Source: Helcococcus ovis (GTDB taxonomy: Bacteria > Bacillota > Clostridia > Tissierellales > Peptoniphilaceae). Taken from it: 64,000 nucleotides of DNA. Shown here one piece after another: positions 34,546-43,550 of the stretch. The notes beneath the pieces were generated by a model, which worked only from the letters and a program-made list of their open reading frames with translations, ran no database searches and was not told where the DNA came from. The position numbers and the translations under genes were made by a program. The stretch's first letter is position 1. Each line of letters starts with the position of its first letter. Where the stretch lies: the NCBI RefSeq assembly GCF_004524775.2, contig NZ_CP119081.1, positions 372,001-436,000 of the forward strand. The letters are read 5' to 3'.

Positions 34546-34617
34546 TATTAGATTGGTTTCTTGTCACATATGTTTGACAACTCTAGATAAATTAACAAAA
34601 TATTAAAAAAATAATTA

Positions 34618-34648
34618 TTGACATATACAAAAAAATAAGTACTATTAT
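34618..34648 (+). promoter_or_regulatory. Promoter of the RiPP operon
   Basis: A perfect -35 TTGACA at 34618-34623, then TATTAT at 34643-34648 (19-base spacer). The transcript would start about 85 bases before the precursor gene and leave room for leader control. Confidence 0.55.
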
Positions 34649-34739
34649 ATAGTAGATATTGTATTTAAACATAATATTAAATTTTAATTAAATATTTTCA
34701 ATCTCTATCTACTAAATTTATTTTGTAAAGGAGGAACAT

Positions 34740-34832
34740 ATGTGGATTAAACCTAAAGTGATAGTTGCACCTATGTCTGTAATTGACATATCAAGTAATC
34801 AGGTAGCATGTGATAGAATTAGTTGCTGTTAG
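34740..34832 (+). CDS. RiPP precursor peptide (30 aa, Cys-rich C terminus)
   Basis: A 30-residue peptide with a strong ribosome site (AAAGGAGGAACAT). It begins MWIKPKVIVAP and ends VACDRISCC, with three cysteines at residues 24, 29 and 30. A short leader plus Cys-rich core directly ahead of a radical SAM/SPASM enzyme, a PqqD-like protein and an ABC exporter is the standard layout of a ribosomally made, post-translationally modified peptide. The N-terminal W-x-K-P pattern recalls PqqA-type leaders, which PqqD domains bind; that likeness is my reading, not a search result. The core is probably within residues 16-30, with thioether or other crosslinks to the cysteines or nearby Asp/Ser/Asn. The radical SAM gene starts 10 bases after its stop. 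Confidence 0.8.
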   Translation: MWIKPKVIVAPMSVIDISSNQVACDRISCC

Positions 34833-34842
34833 TGGAGAAAAA

Positions 34843-35859
34843 ATGGAAAAAATTATTAACGATTTTAATTCTTATGAATATTTTAAGGAAATTGCATATA
34901 ATAATAATAATTTATTATTTTCTGCAGAAATAGACGTAACTGCAAGATGCAATGCTAATTGTATTTTTTGTTTTCAAGGGAATATTCATAATGAGAAAGG
35001 TAATCTTACTCTATCAGATTATAAAACTTTATTGAATGATTTAAGAGAAATGGGAGTTTATAATCTTGGTTTTTCTGGTGGAGAGCCTTTTTGTAGAGAG
35101 GATTTTTTAGATATTTTAGATTACTCAAAAAAATTAGGATTTAGAGTTTCATTTATTACCAATGGACAATTAATGAAATTTAGTGATATTGATAAATTAT
35201 ATAAAATTAATGTCGATAGAGTAACTATTAGTTTTCATTCTTTAAATAGAAGTACATATAATTCCATTTTCGGCATTAATAAGGAAACATCATATAATAG
35301 AGTATTGTCAAATATAAAGTATATATTAGATAAAAATATACCAATAGGAATTGCTGTTACAGTTACTAAATATAATATTGATGAATTGGAACATATCAAG
35401 AACTTTTTTATTAATCTAGGAGTGCAAGAAAAATATATTAACTTTAATATGTTGCTTACAGGAGCAAAAAATATAGAAAAATTAAGACCTACAATTGAAC
35501 AAATAGAAAGAAATAAATATTTATTAAATTATAATAAAAAAAACAGTAATGGATTTTTATGCAGTGCTGGAAGAATTTCTTGCTCTATTGATTCAAGAGG
35601 TAATATTTATCCGTGTACATTTTTTAATTTTAGTGCTGGGAATATTAAAGATAATTCTATTAAGCATATATGGAATAATTCTCATTTATTTAAAATTATT
35701 AGAAGTATAAATAGTAAGCATTTTGATAAGTGCAATAGTTGTAAGAATAGATTAAAATGTAATGTATGTCTGGTTACAAATATTAATGAGACTGGAAATA
35801 TTTTTATTCCATCTGAGGAATATTGTAATTCAAAGGAAGGAAAAATAATAAATGAATAA
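34843..35859 (+). CDS. Radical SAM/SPASM peptide maturase
   Basis: A 338-residue radical SAM enzyme. The cluster motif CNANCIFC gives Cys36, Cys40 and Cys43; SGGEP follows at about 78-82. The C-terminal SPASM domain has Cys240, 247, 258, 297, 300, 306, 309 and 328, enough for two auxiliary iron-sulfur clusters. Such enzymes install thioether, carbon-carbon or similar crosslinks in peptides. The ATG at 34843 follows GGAG by 5 bases and is preferred to a GTG at 34810 lying inside the precursor gene. It overlaps the PqqD-like gene by 8 bases. The exact crosslink cannot be predicted from the sequence. Confidence 0.92.
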   Translation: MEKIINDFNSYEYFKEIAYNNNNLLFSAEIDVTARCNANCIFCFQGNIHNEKGNLTLSDYKTLLNDLREMGVYNLGFSGGEPFCREDFLDILDYSKKLGFRVSFITNGQLMKFSDIDKLYKINVDRVTISFHSLNRSTYNSIFGINKETSYNRVLSNIKYILDKNIPIGIAVTVTKYNIDELEHIKNFFINLGVQEKYINFNMLLTGAKNIEKLRPTIEQIERNKYLLNYNKKNSNGFLCSAGRISCSIDSRGNIYPCTFFNFSAGNIKDNSIKHIWNNSHLFKIIRSINSKHFDKCNSCKNRLKCNVCLVTNINETGNIFIPSEEYCNSKEGKIINE

Positions 35860-36091
35860 AGATATATCATATACAATATTAACAAATAAAACTTTAATAG
35901 TTAATAAAGGTAATAATAAATCTATAGTTTTAGATAAAAGCGGTACAGAAATTTGGCGTTTAATTCTTGATAAAAAATCTAAAGAAGAAATAATTGAAAT
36001 ATTATCAGATAGATATAAGGGTTTTAGTGATGAAATAAAAAGTGACGTCTCAGAATTTTTTGAGATATTAACAAAGTACGAAGTGATTTGA
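35852..36091 (+). CDS. PqqD-like RiPP recognition element protein
   Basis: A 79-residue stand-alone PqqD-family protein. The pattern of a short beta hairpin (TLIVNKGNNKSIVLD) followed by SGTEIWRLI and a C-terminal helical part is typical. PqqD proteins bind the leader of a precursor peptide and present it to the radical SAM enzyme. It overlaps the maturase gene by 8 bases (ATGAATAA), and the exporter gene's ATG lies 8 bases after its stop, so all three are tightly coupled. Confidence 0.88.
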   Translation: MNKDISYTILTNKTLIVNKGNNKSIVLDKSGTEIWRLILDKKSKEEIIEILSDRYKGFSDEIKSDVSEFFEILTKYEVI

Positions 36092-36099
36092 GGCTTGAT

Positions 36100-37722
36100 A
36101 TGGATAATTTTAAGAAATATAAATCTAAGACAATAAGTATAATTTCTTTTATTATATTTATTTTATTACAACTTATAACGTTAGTTCCGCCCATTATTAT
36201 GAAAAATATAGTAGATGAATATATTCCTAAAAATAGTGTAGATAAGATTTTCTTAGGTATATTTTTATTTGTCCTAATTCCGTTTACATATATTACAATT
36301 CAGGCTATATTTAATTATATAACTATTGTATTTGCAAGAAAAAATGGTAATAAGTTATCTATAGATATTTTAAGTAATTTAATTAATCAAAATAAATCTT
36401 TTTTTGATAAAAATAATTCAGTCGAGTTGGCTACTTATGCTTCAAAGGAATCTGTAAATTATATAAATTTTTATGTATCTGAGCTTCCAAAATATTATGG
36501 CTTTATAATTACTTGTGTAGTGATTTTTGGATTAATATTAAGATATTCAATTTATCTATCTTTATTGCAATTATTTATTATACCTTTAGCTATATTTCCA
36601 ATTAAAATAATATCTTCAAAATTAGATAAAAACATACGTAGTGTTTTAGAAAATAATGCTAAGTCAAATCAAATTAGAGCGGATATATTTAAAAGAATAG
36701 ATACGGTAAAATCTTTAAGAATTGAGAACCAAAAGATTGATGAGGTTAAGGTAATAAATTCAAAAACATCAAAGATATGGGGGAAAATAGCAGCACTAGA
36801 TATGATAACGGGTATTTGGATGACAGGATTTTTATCTATGTTATTTACCGGTTTAACATTTGGTATTGGAGCATATATTATTAGTCAAAATATCGAAATG
36901 ATTTCTATTGGTGAATTGATATCTATACTCTCATTAGTTTCTATTTTGTATGTAAATATAAATAATATATTTAGAACTAATATTGAAATAAAAAAACATG
37001 ATGCTGAAAATCATAAGTTATTTTCATATTTAACCTTAATAGGCGAGGATACGAAAGACAAGATAAATCTAAACAGCATAGATAGCATAAAAATTAACAA
37101 ACTAAGTTTTTCATATAATGAAAATAAAAGTATAATAAAAGACTTTGATTTTGAATGTAAAAAAGGTGATTTTATAGGATTAATAGGGAAAAGTGGAGTA
37201 GGGAAATCTACCATTTTTAATTTATTACTTAAATTTTATGATGTGGAAAACAATACAATATTTTATAATGATATAGATATTAATAAAATAAACCCGTTAA
37301 GTATTAGAGATAATGTAACAAAAATTTCACAACAAATTGATTTATTTCCTGGAACTATTGAATATAATCTAAGACTTTCAAATGAAGAAGTATCGAATGA
37401 AGAAATACACGAAATATTAAAATTCGTTAAATTAGATAATTATATTTCAAGTTTAGAGGAGGGTATAAATACCGATATAGGAGAGGCTGGTAAGCTAATG
37501 TCCGGTGGAGAGATGCAAAGATTAGCATTAGCACAAGGTTTACTTAGAAAAAATAAAGTGTTATTACTGGATGAAATAACATCAAATATTGATAAGAATA
37601 CGGAAAGAATTATTAGAGAAAATATACTGAAATTGCATAATACAGGGGAATATATTATAATAGCAATCAGTCATAACAAGGAATTTCTTGAGGATTGTGA
37701 TAAAATTTATGAACTTAAATAG
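36100..37722 (+). CDS. ABC transporter (fused membrane and ATPase domains), RiPP exporter
   Basis: A 540-residue half-size exporter. About six membrane helices occupy residues 10-300, followed by an ATPase with Walker A GKSGVGKST, signature LMSGGEMQR and Walker B VLLLDEITS. It lacks the N-terminal C39 peptidase of bacteriocin exporters, so leader cleavage must be done by another protease. The ATG at 36100 follows TGAGG by 6 bases and is preferred over a TTG at 36088. It is the last gene of the RiPP operon. Export of the mature peptide, and possibly self-protection, is inferred from context. Confidence 0.88.
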   Translation: MDNFKKYKSKTISIISFIIFILLQLITLVPPIIMKNIVDEYIPKNSVDKIFLGIFLFVLIPFTYITIQAIFNYITIVFARKNGNKLSIDILSNLINQNKSFFDKNNSVELATYASKESVNYINFYVSELPKYYGFIITCVVIFGLILRYSIYLSLLQLFIIPLAIFPIKIISSKLDKNIRSVLENNAKSNQIRADIFKRIDTVKSLRIENQKIDEVKVINSKTSKIWGKIAALDMITGIWMTGFLSMLFTGLTFGIGAYIISQNIEMISIGELISILSLVSILYVNINNIFRTNIEIKKHDAENHKLFSYLTLIGEDTKDKINLNSIDSIKINKLSFSYNENKSIIKDFDFECKKGDFIGLIGKSGVGKSTIFNLLLKFYDVENNTIFYNDIDINKINPLSIRDNVTKISQQIDLFPGTIEYNLRLSNEEVSNEEIHEILKFVKLDNYISSLEEGINTDIGEAGKLMSGGEMQRLALAQGLLRKNKVLLLDEITSNIDKNTERIIRENILKLHNTGEYIIIAISHNKEFLEDCDKIYELK

Positions 37723-37788
37723 AATTAAAATAATAATTTTTTAATGTCTTTATCATTAAAATAAGGGAAAATAGAAAAACTAAAATAA

Positions 37789-37860
37789 AAAAAATCAACG
37801 TAGGCACCTCCGCAGAGTTCGCAAGAACTAGAGGATTAGTGCCGAGAGTTGATTTTTTTA
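37789..37860. terminator. Bidirectional hairpin terminator/repeat (right island boundary)
   Basis: AAAAAATCAAC pairs with GTTGATTTTTT, TAGGCAC with GTGCCGA, and AGTTC with GAACT around GCAA. It lies between the convergent exporter and yaaA genes and can stop transcription both ways. Its bottom strand matches the repeat downstream of metK (33163-33290). Confidence 0.8.
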
Positions 37861-38571
37861 TTCTTTAATAAACACTAACCTATTTTCTTCTGACAATTCT
37901 TCACTATATGACAATTCATCTTTAATCTTTTTTAATTTTTCTGTAGATTTAATATTATTTTTTGCAAGATATGATACCATCCATCCACGTCCTTTTTTTG
38001 AGGTTGTTGAATGAGTTTTTAATTTACCATTTTTATTTTCATAAAATTCAAAGTCTATCCAATTGTAGTTTGATTTATCGAATAAATCTGAAAATTCATT
38101 ACTTGCAAGGTTTAATACAGTTTCACCATTTGGAATTTCTAGATTGTATAATGGTTTCCAAAAGGATTTTAGAGTTTTATTATCAATTTTTATTTTTGAT
38201 AAAAAGTCCAGTCTATACGGCTTTATAAGTGTATTTGGTAAAATAGGGCCATATAGAGCAGATAATATAAGTAAATGTTGATTCAAATATTTTAGTTCTG
38301 CATCATTGAATGAAGATGGATTCATAGTTCTGTAAGATAGACCATTGTACATGAAAAGAGCAGGGTAAGTTACATTCTTTCTGAATTCTGAAATGTAGCC
38401 TTTTACTGTTTCTAAAATATTTTCATTAATTTTTAATTTTTTCTTTAACTCTTCATCTGATAATTTTTGTAATTCATTAATTATTTTGTGTGTTTCTTCT
38501 GTTAAAATCCAATCTGTATCAATTGGATTTTCTAAATTCATATCTTTTGTAGGTGAGAATATTATTTTCAT
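37858..38571 (-). CDS. yaaA: YaaA-family peroxide stress protein
   Basis: A 237-residue YaaA (former DUF328) protein. MKIIFSPTKDM, MYNGLSYRTM, LSALYGPILPNTLIKPYRLDF and LASNEFSDLF are the family marks. In E. coli it lowers free iron and protects against peroxide. It is slightly shorter than the E. coli protein. It is transcribed away from tadA and converges on the RiPP operon. Its end abuts the shared terminator hairpin. Confidence 0.9.
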   Translation of the reverse strand: MKIIFSPTKDMNLENPIDTDWILTEETHKIINELQKLSDEELKKKLKINENILETVKGYISEFRKNVTYPALFMYNGLSYRTMNPSSFNDAELKYLNQHLLILSALYGPILPNTLIKPYRLDFLSKIKIDNKTLKSFWKPLYNLEIPNGETVLNLASNEFSDLFDKSNYNWIDFEFYENKNGKLKTHSTTSKKGRGWMVSYLAKNNIKSTEKLKKIKDELSYSEELSEENRLVFIKE

Positions 38572-38626
38572 AGTAATCCTTTCTAGTTTAATACTTTAAT
38601 TATAGCAAAAAATACAAGAGTTTATG

Positions 38627-38635
38627 TGATATAAT
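38627..38635 (+). promoter_or_regulatory. Extended -10 promoter for tadA
   Basis: TGA directly followed by TATAAT (38630-38635), 18 bases before the tadA start; ribosome site GTGAGG. Confidence 0.55.
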
Positions 38636-38653
38636 TTATATAAGTGAGGTTTT

Positions 38654-39109
38654 ATGGATTTAGAATACTTTATGAATGAGGCAATAAAAGAGGCTAAAAA
38701 GGCTTTAGAAAATGGAGAAGTTCCAATTGGAGCAGTTGTGGTTTTAGATGGAAAGATTATTGGGAGAGGACACAATATGGTTGAAACTAATAATCATGCA
38801 TTTGAACATGCAGAAATAAACGCAATAAAAGAAGCTGAAGATTATATTGGAGATTGGAGACTTGATGGTGCGGTTTTATTTACTACATTGGAGCCATGTA
38901 TAATGTGTGCAGGGGCAATAATTCATAGTAGGATTAAAACTTTGGTATTTGGTGCGAAGGATGTGCAAAGAGGATTTGCAGGCTCTATATTAAATGTTGT
39001 TGATGATGGTATTTTTAACCATAGAGTTGAGGTTGTTTCAGGGATTAAATCTCAAGAATGTAAAGAATTAATAGATAATTTTTTTAAGGAAAAACGTAAG
39101 AAGAAGTAG
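38654..39109 (+). CDS. tadA: tRNA-specific adenosine deaminase
   Basis: A 151-residue zinc deaminase that makes inosine at the wobble position of tRNA-Arg. The zinc and catalytic residues are in HAEINA (His52, Glu54) and PCIMC (Cys82, Cys85). The length is typical. The dnaE start lies 9 bases after its stop, so the pair may be co-transcribed. Confidence 0.93.
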   Translation: MDLEYFMNEAIKEAKKALENGEVPIGAVVVLDGKIIGRGHNMVETNNHAFEHAEINAIKEAEDYIGDWRLDGAVLFTTLEPCIMCAGAIIHSRIKTLVFGAKDVQRGFAGSILNVVDDGIFNHRVEVVSGIKSQECKELIDNFFKEKRKKK

Positions 39110-39118
39110 GTGATATAC

Positions 39119-42100
39119 ATGGAATTTACACATTTACATTTACATACAGAATATAGCCTTTTAGATGGTTTTGCTAAAATTGACAAAGTATTAGATAGAT
39201 GTGTTGAATATGGAATGAAATCTGTAGCGATTACAGACCATGGAGTGATGTTTGGAGTTATAGATTTTTATAAAAAGGCAAAAAAAAGAGGAATAAAACC
39301 AATTATTGGGTGTGAGATATATTTAAGTGAGGGCTCTTATTTAGAAAAAACACCTCAAAATAAAAAAAGATATCATTTAATTTTACTTGCTGAAAATTGG
39401 ATAGGATATCAAAATTTAATAAAAATTGTTTCAGAGAGTTTCATCAATGGATATTATTACAAACCTAGAGTTGATAAAAGTGTATTGAAAAAATATTCTG
39501 AAGGGATAATAGCATTGTCAGCTTGCATGAGTGGTGAAGTCCAAATTCATATAAGAAATAATGAAATAGAATTTGCTAAAAAATCTGCTTTAGAATATAA
39601 GGAAATATTTGGTGAAGATAACTTTTATTTAGAATTACAAGATCATGGGCTTTTAGAACAAAAGAAAATTAATAAATATCTAAAAGAATTTAGTAAAGAA
39701 TTAGAAATTCCACTAGTTGCTACAAATGATGTTCATTATACAGATCAGGAAGATGCAAAAATTCAAGATATTTTAATGTGTATATCAACAGGAAAGACTG
39801 TTGATAATCTTGATAGAATGAGATTTCCAAATTCTCAATTTTATTTTAAGAGTCCTAAAGAAATGGAAAAATTATTTCAGGATACTCCAGAGGCACTTAT
39901 AAATACACAAGTTATAGCAGAAAGATGTAATGTTGATTTTAAGTTTCATGATATGCATTTACCATTTTTTGATATTCAAGAAAATCATGAACAATATTTA
40001 AGAGAACTTGTGTTTAGCGGACTTAAAAATAAATATAATGAATTAACTGAAAATATAATAAATAGAGCTAATGAAGAACTTGATATAATCAATAAAATGG
40101 GTTTTACGGATTATTTCTTAATTGTATGGGATTTTATTGACTATGCTAAAAAGCAAGGTATAGCTGTAGGACCTGGAAGAGGGTCAGCTGCCGGGTCAAT
40201 AGTTTCGTATTCATTGGGAATTACAGGATTGGATCCTATAAAATATGATTTACTTTTTGAAAGATTTTTAAATCCTGAGAGAGTATCAATGCCTGATATT
40301 GATATTGATTTTGATTATGAAAGAAGAAATGAAGTAATTGAATATGTAAAAGAAAAATATGGGGAAAGTAATGTGGCTCAAATAGTTACATTTGGAACGT
40401 TAGCTGCCAGAAATGCAATTAGAGATGTAGGTAGAGTTACATCAGTTAATAGTGATGTTGTTGATAAAATTGCAAAGCAAGTACCTCAAGAAATAAATAT
40501 GACTATAAAAAAAGCTCTTAATATCTCGGAAGATTTTAGAAAGTCTTATGAGGCTTCCGATGAAAATAAAAAACTTATTGATACAGCGATGCAAATAGAA
40601 GGAATGCCGAAAAATACATCTACTCATGCAGCAGGTGTAGTAATAGCATCTAAACCATTAAATGAATTTGTCCCATTATATATAGGAGATAAATCTATTC
40701 TTACTCAATACAATATGACGGAACTTGAAGAATTGGGTTTATTGAAAATGGATTTTTTAGGTCTTCGTACGCTGACAGTTATAAGTGATTCTATAAAATT
40801 GGTAAAATACAATAAGGGAATAGATATAGATATTGAAAATATAGATTTAAATGATAAAGAAGTTTTGAATATTTTTAATGTTGCAGAAACAATAGGGGTA
40901 TTTCAATTTGAATCAGAAGGAATGCGAGCGTTTTTGAAAGAATTGAAACCTACGAGGTTTGATGATCTTATAGCAGCAAATTCACTATTTAGACCTGGCC
41001 CCATGAATGAAATTCCAAATTATATCAGAAATAGACACAATAAAGAGTTAGTAACATATCTTCACCCTTTATTAGAATCTATTTTAGAGCCAACATACGG
41101 AACGATAGTATTTCAAGAACAAGTTATGCAAATTGTACAGAAGTTAGCAGGTTTTTCATTAGGAGAAGCTGATAATTTAAGACGTGCAATGGGGAAAAAG
41201 AAAATGAAAGTCATGGAAGAAAATAGAGAATATTTTATTTATGGAAGGATTGAAAATGGAGAAATATCAGTTCCGGGATGCCTTAGAAATGGAATTGATG
41301 AAGATATAGCAAATAAAATTTATGATTTGATGATTGATTTTGCAAAATATGCATTTAATAAATCACATTCTGCGGCATATTCCTTTGTTGCATTTCAAAC
41401 AGCTTGGCTTAAAGTTCATTATCCGGAAGAGTTTATGGCATCATTATTATCTTCTGTAATGGGAAGCTCAGACAAAGTTTATCTTTATATAAAAGAAGCA
41501 AAAAAAATGGGAATAGAAATATTATTGCCTAGTGTAAATTCATCTTATAAAAATTTTTCGGTAGAAGGTAGAAAAATCAGAATTGGACTTTCTGTAATAA
41601 AAAGCTTAGGAGTTAATATTGTTGAAGCAATAGTAAATGAAAGAAAAAAGGGCAAATTTAAGGATTTTGATGATTTTGTTGAAAGAATGGTAAATAATTC
41701 AGAAGCCAAACTAAACAAAAAATCTTTAGAATATTTAATTTTTTCCGGAGCTATGGATGGATTTGGACTGAATAGAGCACAGATGGTTTCAATATGTGAA
41801 AGAGCTGTAGAGAGATATTCAAAAAGCAATAACAATATAATTGGACAGGAAGATATATTTTCAATGATAAATGGAAATAATTTTAAAATTGAAGTCCCAA
41901 AAATACCGGAATTTTCAAAGGTAGAGATGTTAAAAAAAGAAAAAGAATATATAGGGGCATATATTACAGATCATCCTTTTAGTTCGTATGAGAAATTAGT
42001 TTCCAATTATGTTGATTTTACTACATTAGATTTAATTGAGGAAAAAGTTAAATATGATAAAAATGTAATATTTTCTGGCATAATAATTTCAGTTAAAGCA

Positions 42101-42571
42101 ATTTTTACAAAACAAAATAGAAAAATGTGTTTTATAGAGTTAGAAGATATTTACGGAAAAATAGAAGCTGTTGTTTTTCCGCAAATATATGAAAAATACA
42201 AGGAAATATTAATAGAGGATAAGGCGGTTCTCATAAATGGAAAATTACAAATAAATGATAATAGAGTTGCAAATATAATAATTAATAATATAAGAGAAAT
42301 AAATAACGAAATTTTTTCACAAAATAGTGAAAGAAATGGTATAATATACGAGGACAAAGTTCTATATTTAAAAATGAAATATTCAGATAAAAATATATAT
42401 TCTAAAATTAGAAATGAATTACTTAAATATAAAGGAAAATCTGAGGTAGTTATTTATTTTTATGATATAAGTAAATCAGTTTCATTAAAAAATATAAAAA
42501 TAAATTTAGATTTAACTTTGATAAATAGTTTAGTAAATTTACTAGGCAATGATAGTGTAATAATAAAGTAG
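39119..42571 (+). CDS. dnaE: DNA polymerase III alpha subunit DnaE
   Basis: A 1150-residue replicative polymerase of the DnaE type. The N-terminal PHP domain starts HLHLHTEYSLLDG. The palm has GPGRGSAAGSIVSY and the catalytic PDIDIDFDYERR. A helix-hairpin-helix region and an OB fold (VIFSGIIISVKAIFTKQNRKM, partly quoted) follow. The ATG at 39119 is preferred over a GTG at 39110 because AGGTGA sits between them as ribosome site. Gram-positives also have PolC, not in this window. pfkA follows after 8 bases. Confidence 0.95.
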   Translation: MEFTHLHLHTEYSLLDGFAKIDKVLDRCVEYGMKSVAITDHGVMFGVIDFYKKAKKRGIKPIIGCEIYLSEGSYLEKTPQNKKRYHLILLAENWIGYQNLIKIVSESFINGYYYKPRVDKSVLKKYSEGIIALSACMSGEVQIHIRNNEIEFAKKSALEYKEIFGEDNFYLELQDHGLLEQKKINKYLKEFSKELEIPLVATNDVHYTDQEDAKIQDILMCISTGKTVDNLDRMRFPNSQFYFKSPKEMEKLFQDTPEALINTQVIAERCNVDFKFHDMHLPFFDIQENHEQYLRELVFSGLKNKYNELTENIINRANEELDIINKMGFTDYFLIVWDFIDYAKKQGIAVGPGRGSAAGSIVSYSLGITGLDPIKYDLLFERFLNPERVSMPDIDIDFDYERRNEVIEYVKEKYGESNVAQIVTFGTLAARNAIRDVGRVTSVNSDVVDKIAKQVPQEINMTIKKALNISEDFRKSYEASDENKKLIDTAMQIEGMPKNTSTHAAGVVIASKPLNEFVPLYIGDKSILTQYNMTELEELGLLKMDFLGLRTLTVISDSIKLVKYNKGIDIDIENIDLNDKEVLNIFNVAETIGVFQFESEGMRAFLKELKPTRFDDLIAANSLFRPGPMNEIPNYIRNRHNKELVTYLHPLLESILEPTYGTIVFQEQVMQIVQKLAGFSLGEADNLRRAMGKKKMKVMEENREYFIYGRIENGEISVPGCLRNGIDEDIANKIYDLMIDFAKYAFNKSHSAAYSFVAFQTAWLKVHYPEEFMASLLSSVMGSSDKVYLYIKEAKKMGIEILLPSVNSSYKNFSVEGRKIRIGLSVIKSLGVNIVEAIVNERKKGKFKDFDDFVERMVNNSEAKLNKKSLEYLIFSGAMDGFGLNRAQMVSICERAVERYSKSNNNIIGQEDIFSMINGNNFKIEVPKIPEFSKVEMLKKEKEYIGAYITDHPFSSYEKLVSNYVDFTTLDLIEEKVKYDKNVIFSGIIISVKAIFTKQNRKMCFIELEDIYGKIEAVVFPQIYEKYKEILIEDKAVLINGKLQINDNRVANIIINNIREINNEIFSQNSERNGIIYEDKVLYLKMKYSDKNIYSKIRNELLKYKGKSEVVIYFYDISKSVSLKNIKINLDLTLINSLVNLLGNDSVIIK

Positions 42572-42579
42572 GAGGAAGT

Positions 42580-43539
42580 ATGAAGACAATTGGTATCTTG
42601 ACTTCAGGTGGAGATGCACCTGGGATGAATGCCGCTATTAGAGCTATTGCAAGAACTGCATTTGCAAATGGTTTAAGAGTAAAAGGAATAAGAAATGGTT
42701 TTGATGGTTTAATCAAAGGTGATATATATGAAATGAATATATCATCTGTAGCAGATATTGTTCACAAAGGTGGTACAATTTTAGGTTCTGCAAGATCTTT
42801 GGAATTTAAGACTAAAGAAGGTCAAGACAAAGCTATGGAAATCATTAAAAACTTTGATATAGATGGAATAGTTGTATTAGGTGGAGATGGATCATTCCAA
42901 GGAGCAAATGTATTACATGAAAGAGGAATTAAGACAATAGGGATACCATGTACCATTGATAATGATATGGGATATACAGATTGGACAATAGGGTTTGATA
43001 CAGCCGTTGAAACATGTAAAGAAGCTATAAGCAAATTAAGAGATACATCATCATCTCATGGTAGAGGAAATGTGGTTGAAGTAATGGGAAGAAACTGTGG
43101 GGACATTGCACTTTATGCAGGTGTTGCAGGAGGTGCGGAAAGTATTTTAGTTCCTGAAGTTCCGGTTGATATGGAACAGGTTATTTCAAGAGTTCAAAGA
43201 GGTAAAGCTAGAGGTAAATTACATCATATCGTTGTTGTAGCTGAAGGTATAGGAAATCCACAAAATATAGCAAAAGAAATCCAAGATAAAACAGGAGTTG
43301 AAACAAAATTAACTATTTTAGGTCATGTTCAAAGAGGTGGAAGCCCTGCATTAAGAGATGCAATCATGGCAAGTGAAATGGGGGTTAAGGCTGTTGAATT
43401 GTTGATGGAAGGTAAGAGCTCTTTAGCAATTGGTATTAAAGGAGGCAAAATATTTTCAATGTATATACCGGATGCTATAAAAATTAAGAGTGAATTTAAC
43501 ACGGAATTATACACGATAGCTAGTATATTAGCAAATTAG
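42580..43539 (+). CDS. pfkA: 6-phosphofructokinase
   Basis: A 319-residue ATP-dependent PfkA. GILTSGGDAPGMNAAIRA binds ATP, GGDGSFQGA and GIPCTIDNDMGYTDWTIGFDTA form the active site with Asp as the base. The length is that of the bacterial tetrameric enzyme. It is followed 11 bases later by pyk; pfkA-pyk pairing is the usual Firmicute arrangement. Ribosome site AGGAGG. Confidence 0.96.
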   Translation: MKTIGILTSGGDAPGMNAAIRAIARTAFANGLRVKGIRNGFDGLIKGDIYEMNISSVADIVHKGGTILGSARSLEFKTKEGQDKAMEIIKNFDIDGIVVLGGDGSFQGANVLHERGIKTIGIPCTIDNDMGYTDWTIGFDTAVETCKEAISKLRDTSSSHGRGNVVEVMGRNCGDIALYAGVAGGAESILVPEVPVDMEQVISRVQRGKARGKLHHIVVVAEGIGNPQNIAKEIQDKTGVETKLTILGHVQRGGSPALRDAIMASEMGVKAVELLMEGKSSLAIGIKGGKIFSMYIPDAIKIKSEFNTELYTIASILAN

Positions 43540-43550
43540 GAGGGATTATA

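Larger units (their letters stand above)
33491..34568. mobile_element. Remnant of an IS481/IS3-like insertion sequence
   Basis: TGTGACAA at 33491 and its complement TTGTCACA ending at 34568 mark the ends. Between them lie the two parts of a broken transposase gene, a terminator-like hairpin where the catalytic core should be (34159-34195), and a long imperfect foldback near the right end (about 34424-34545). The IS481-like label rests on the transposase style and is tentative. Confidence 0.7.

Noticed and set aside
34810-34842. Upstream GTG start for the radical SAM gene
   Set aside because: It lies inside the precursor gene without a ribosome site; ATG 34843 has GGAG at the right distance.
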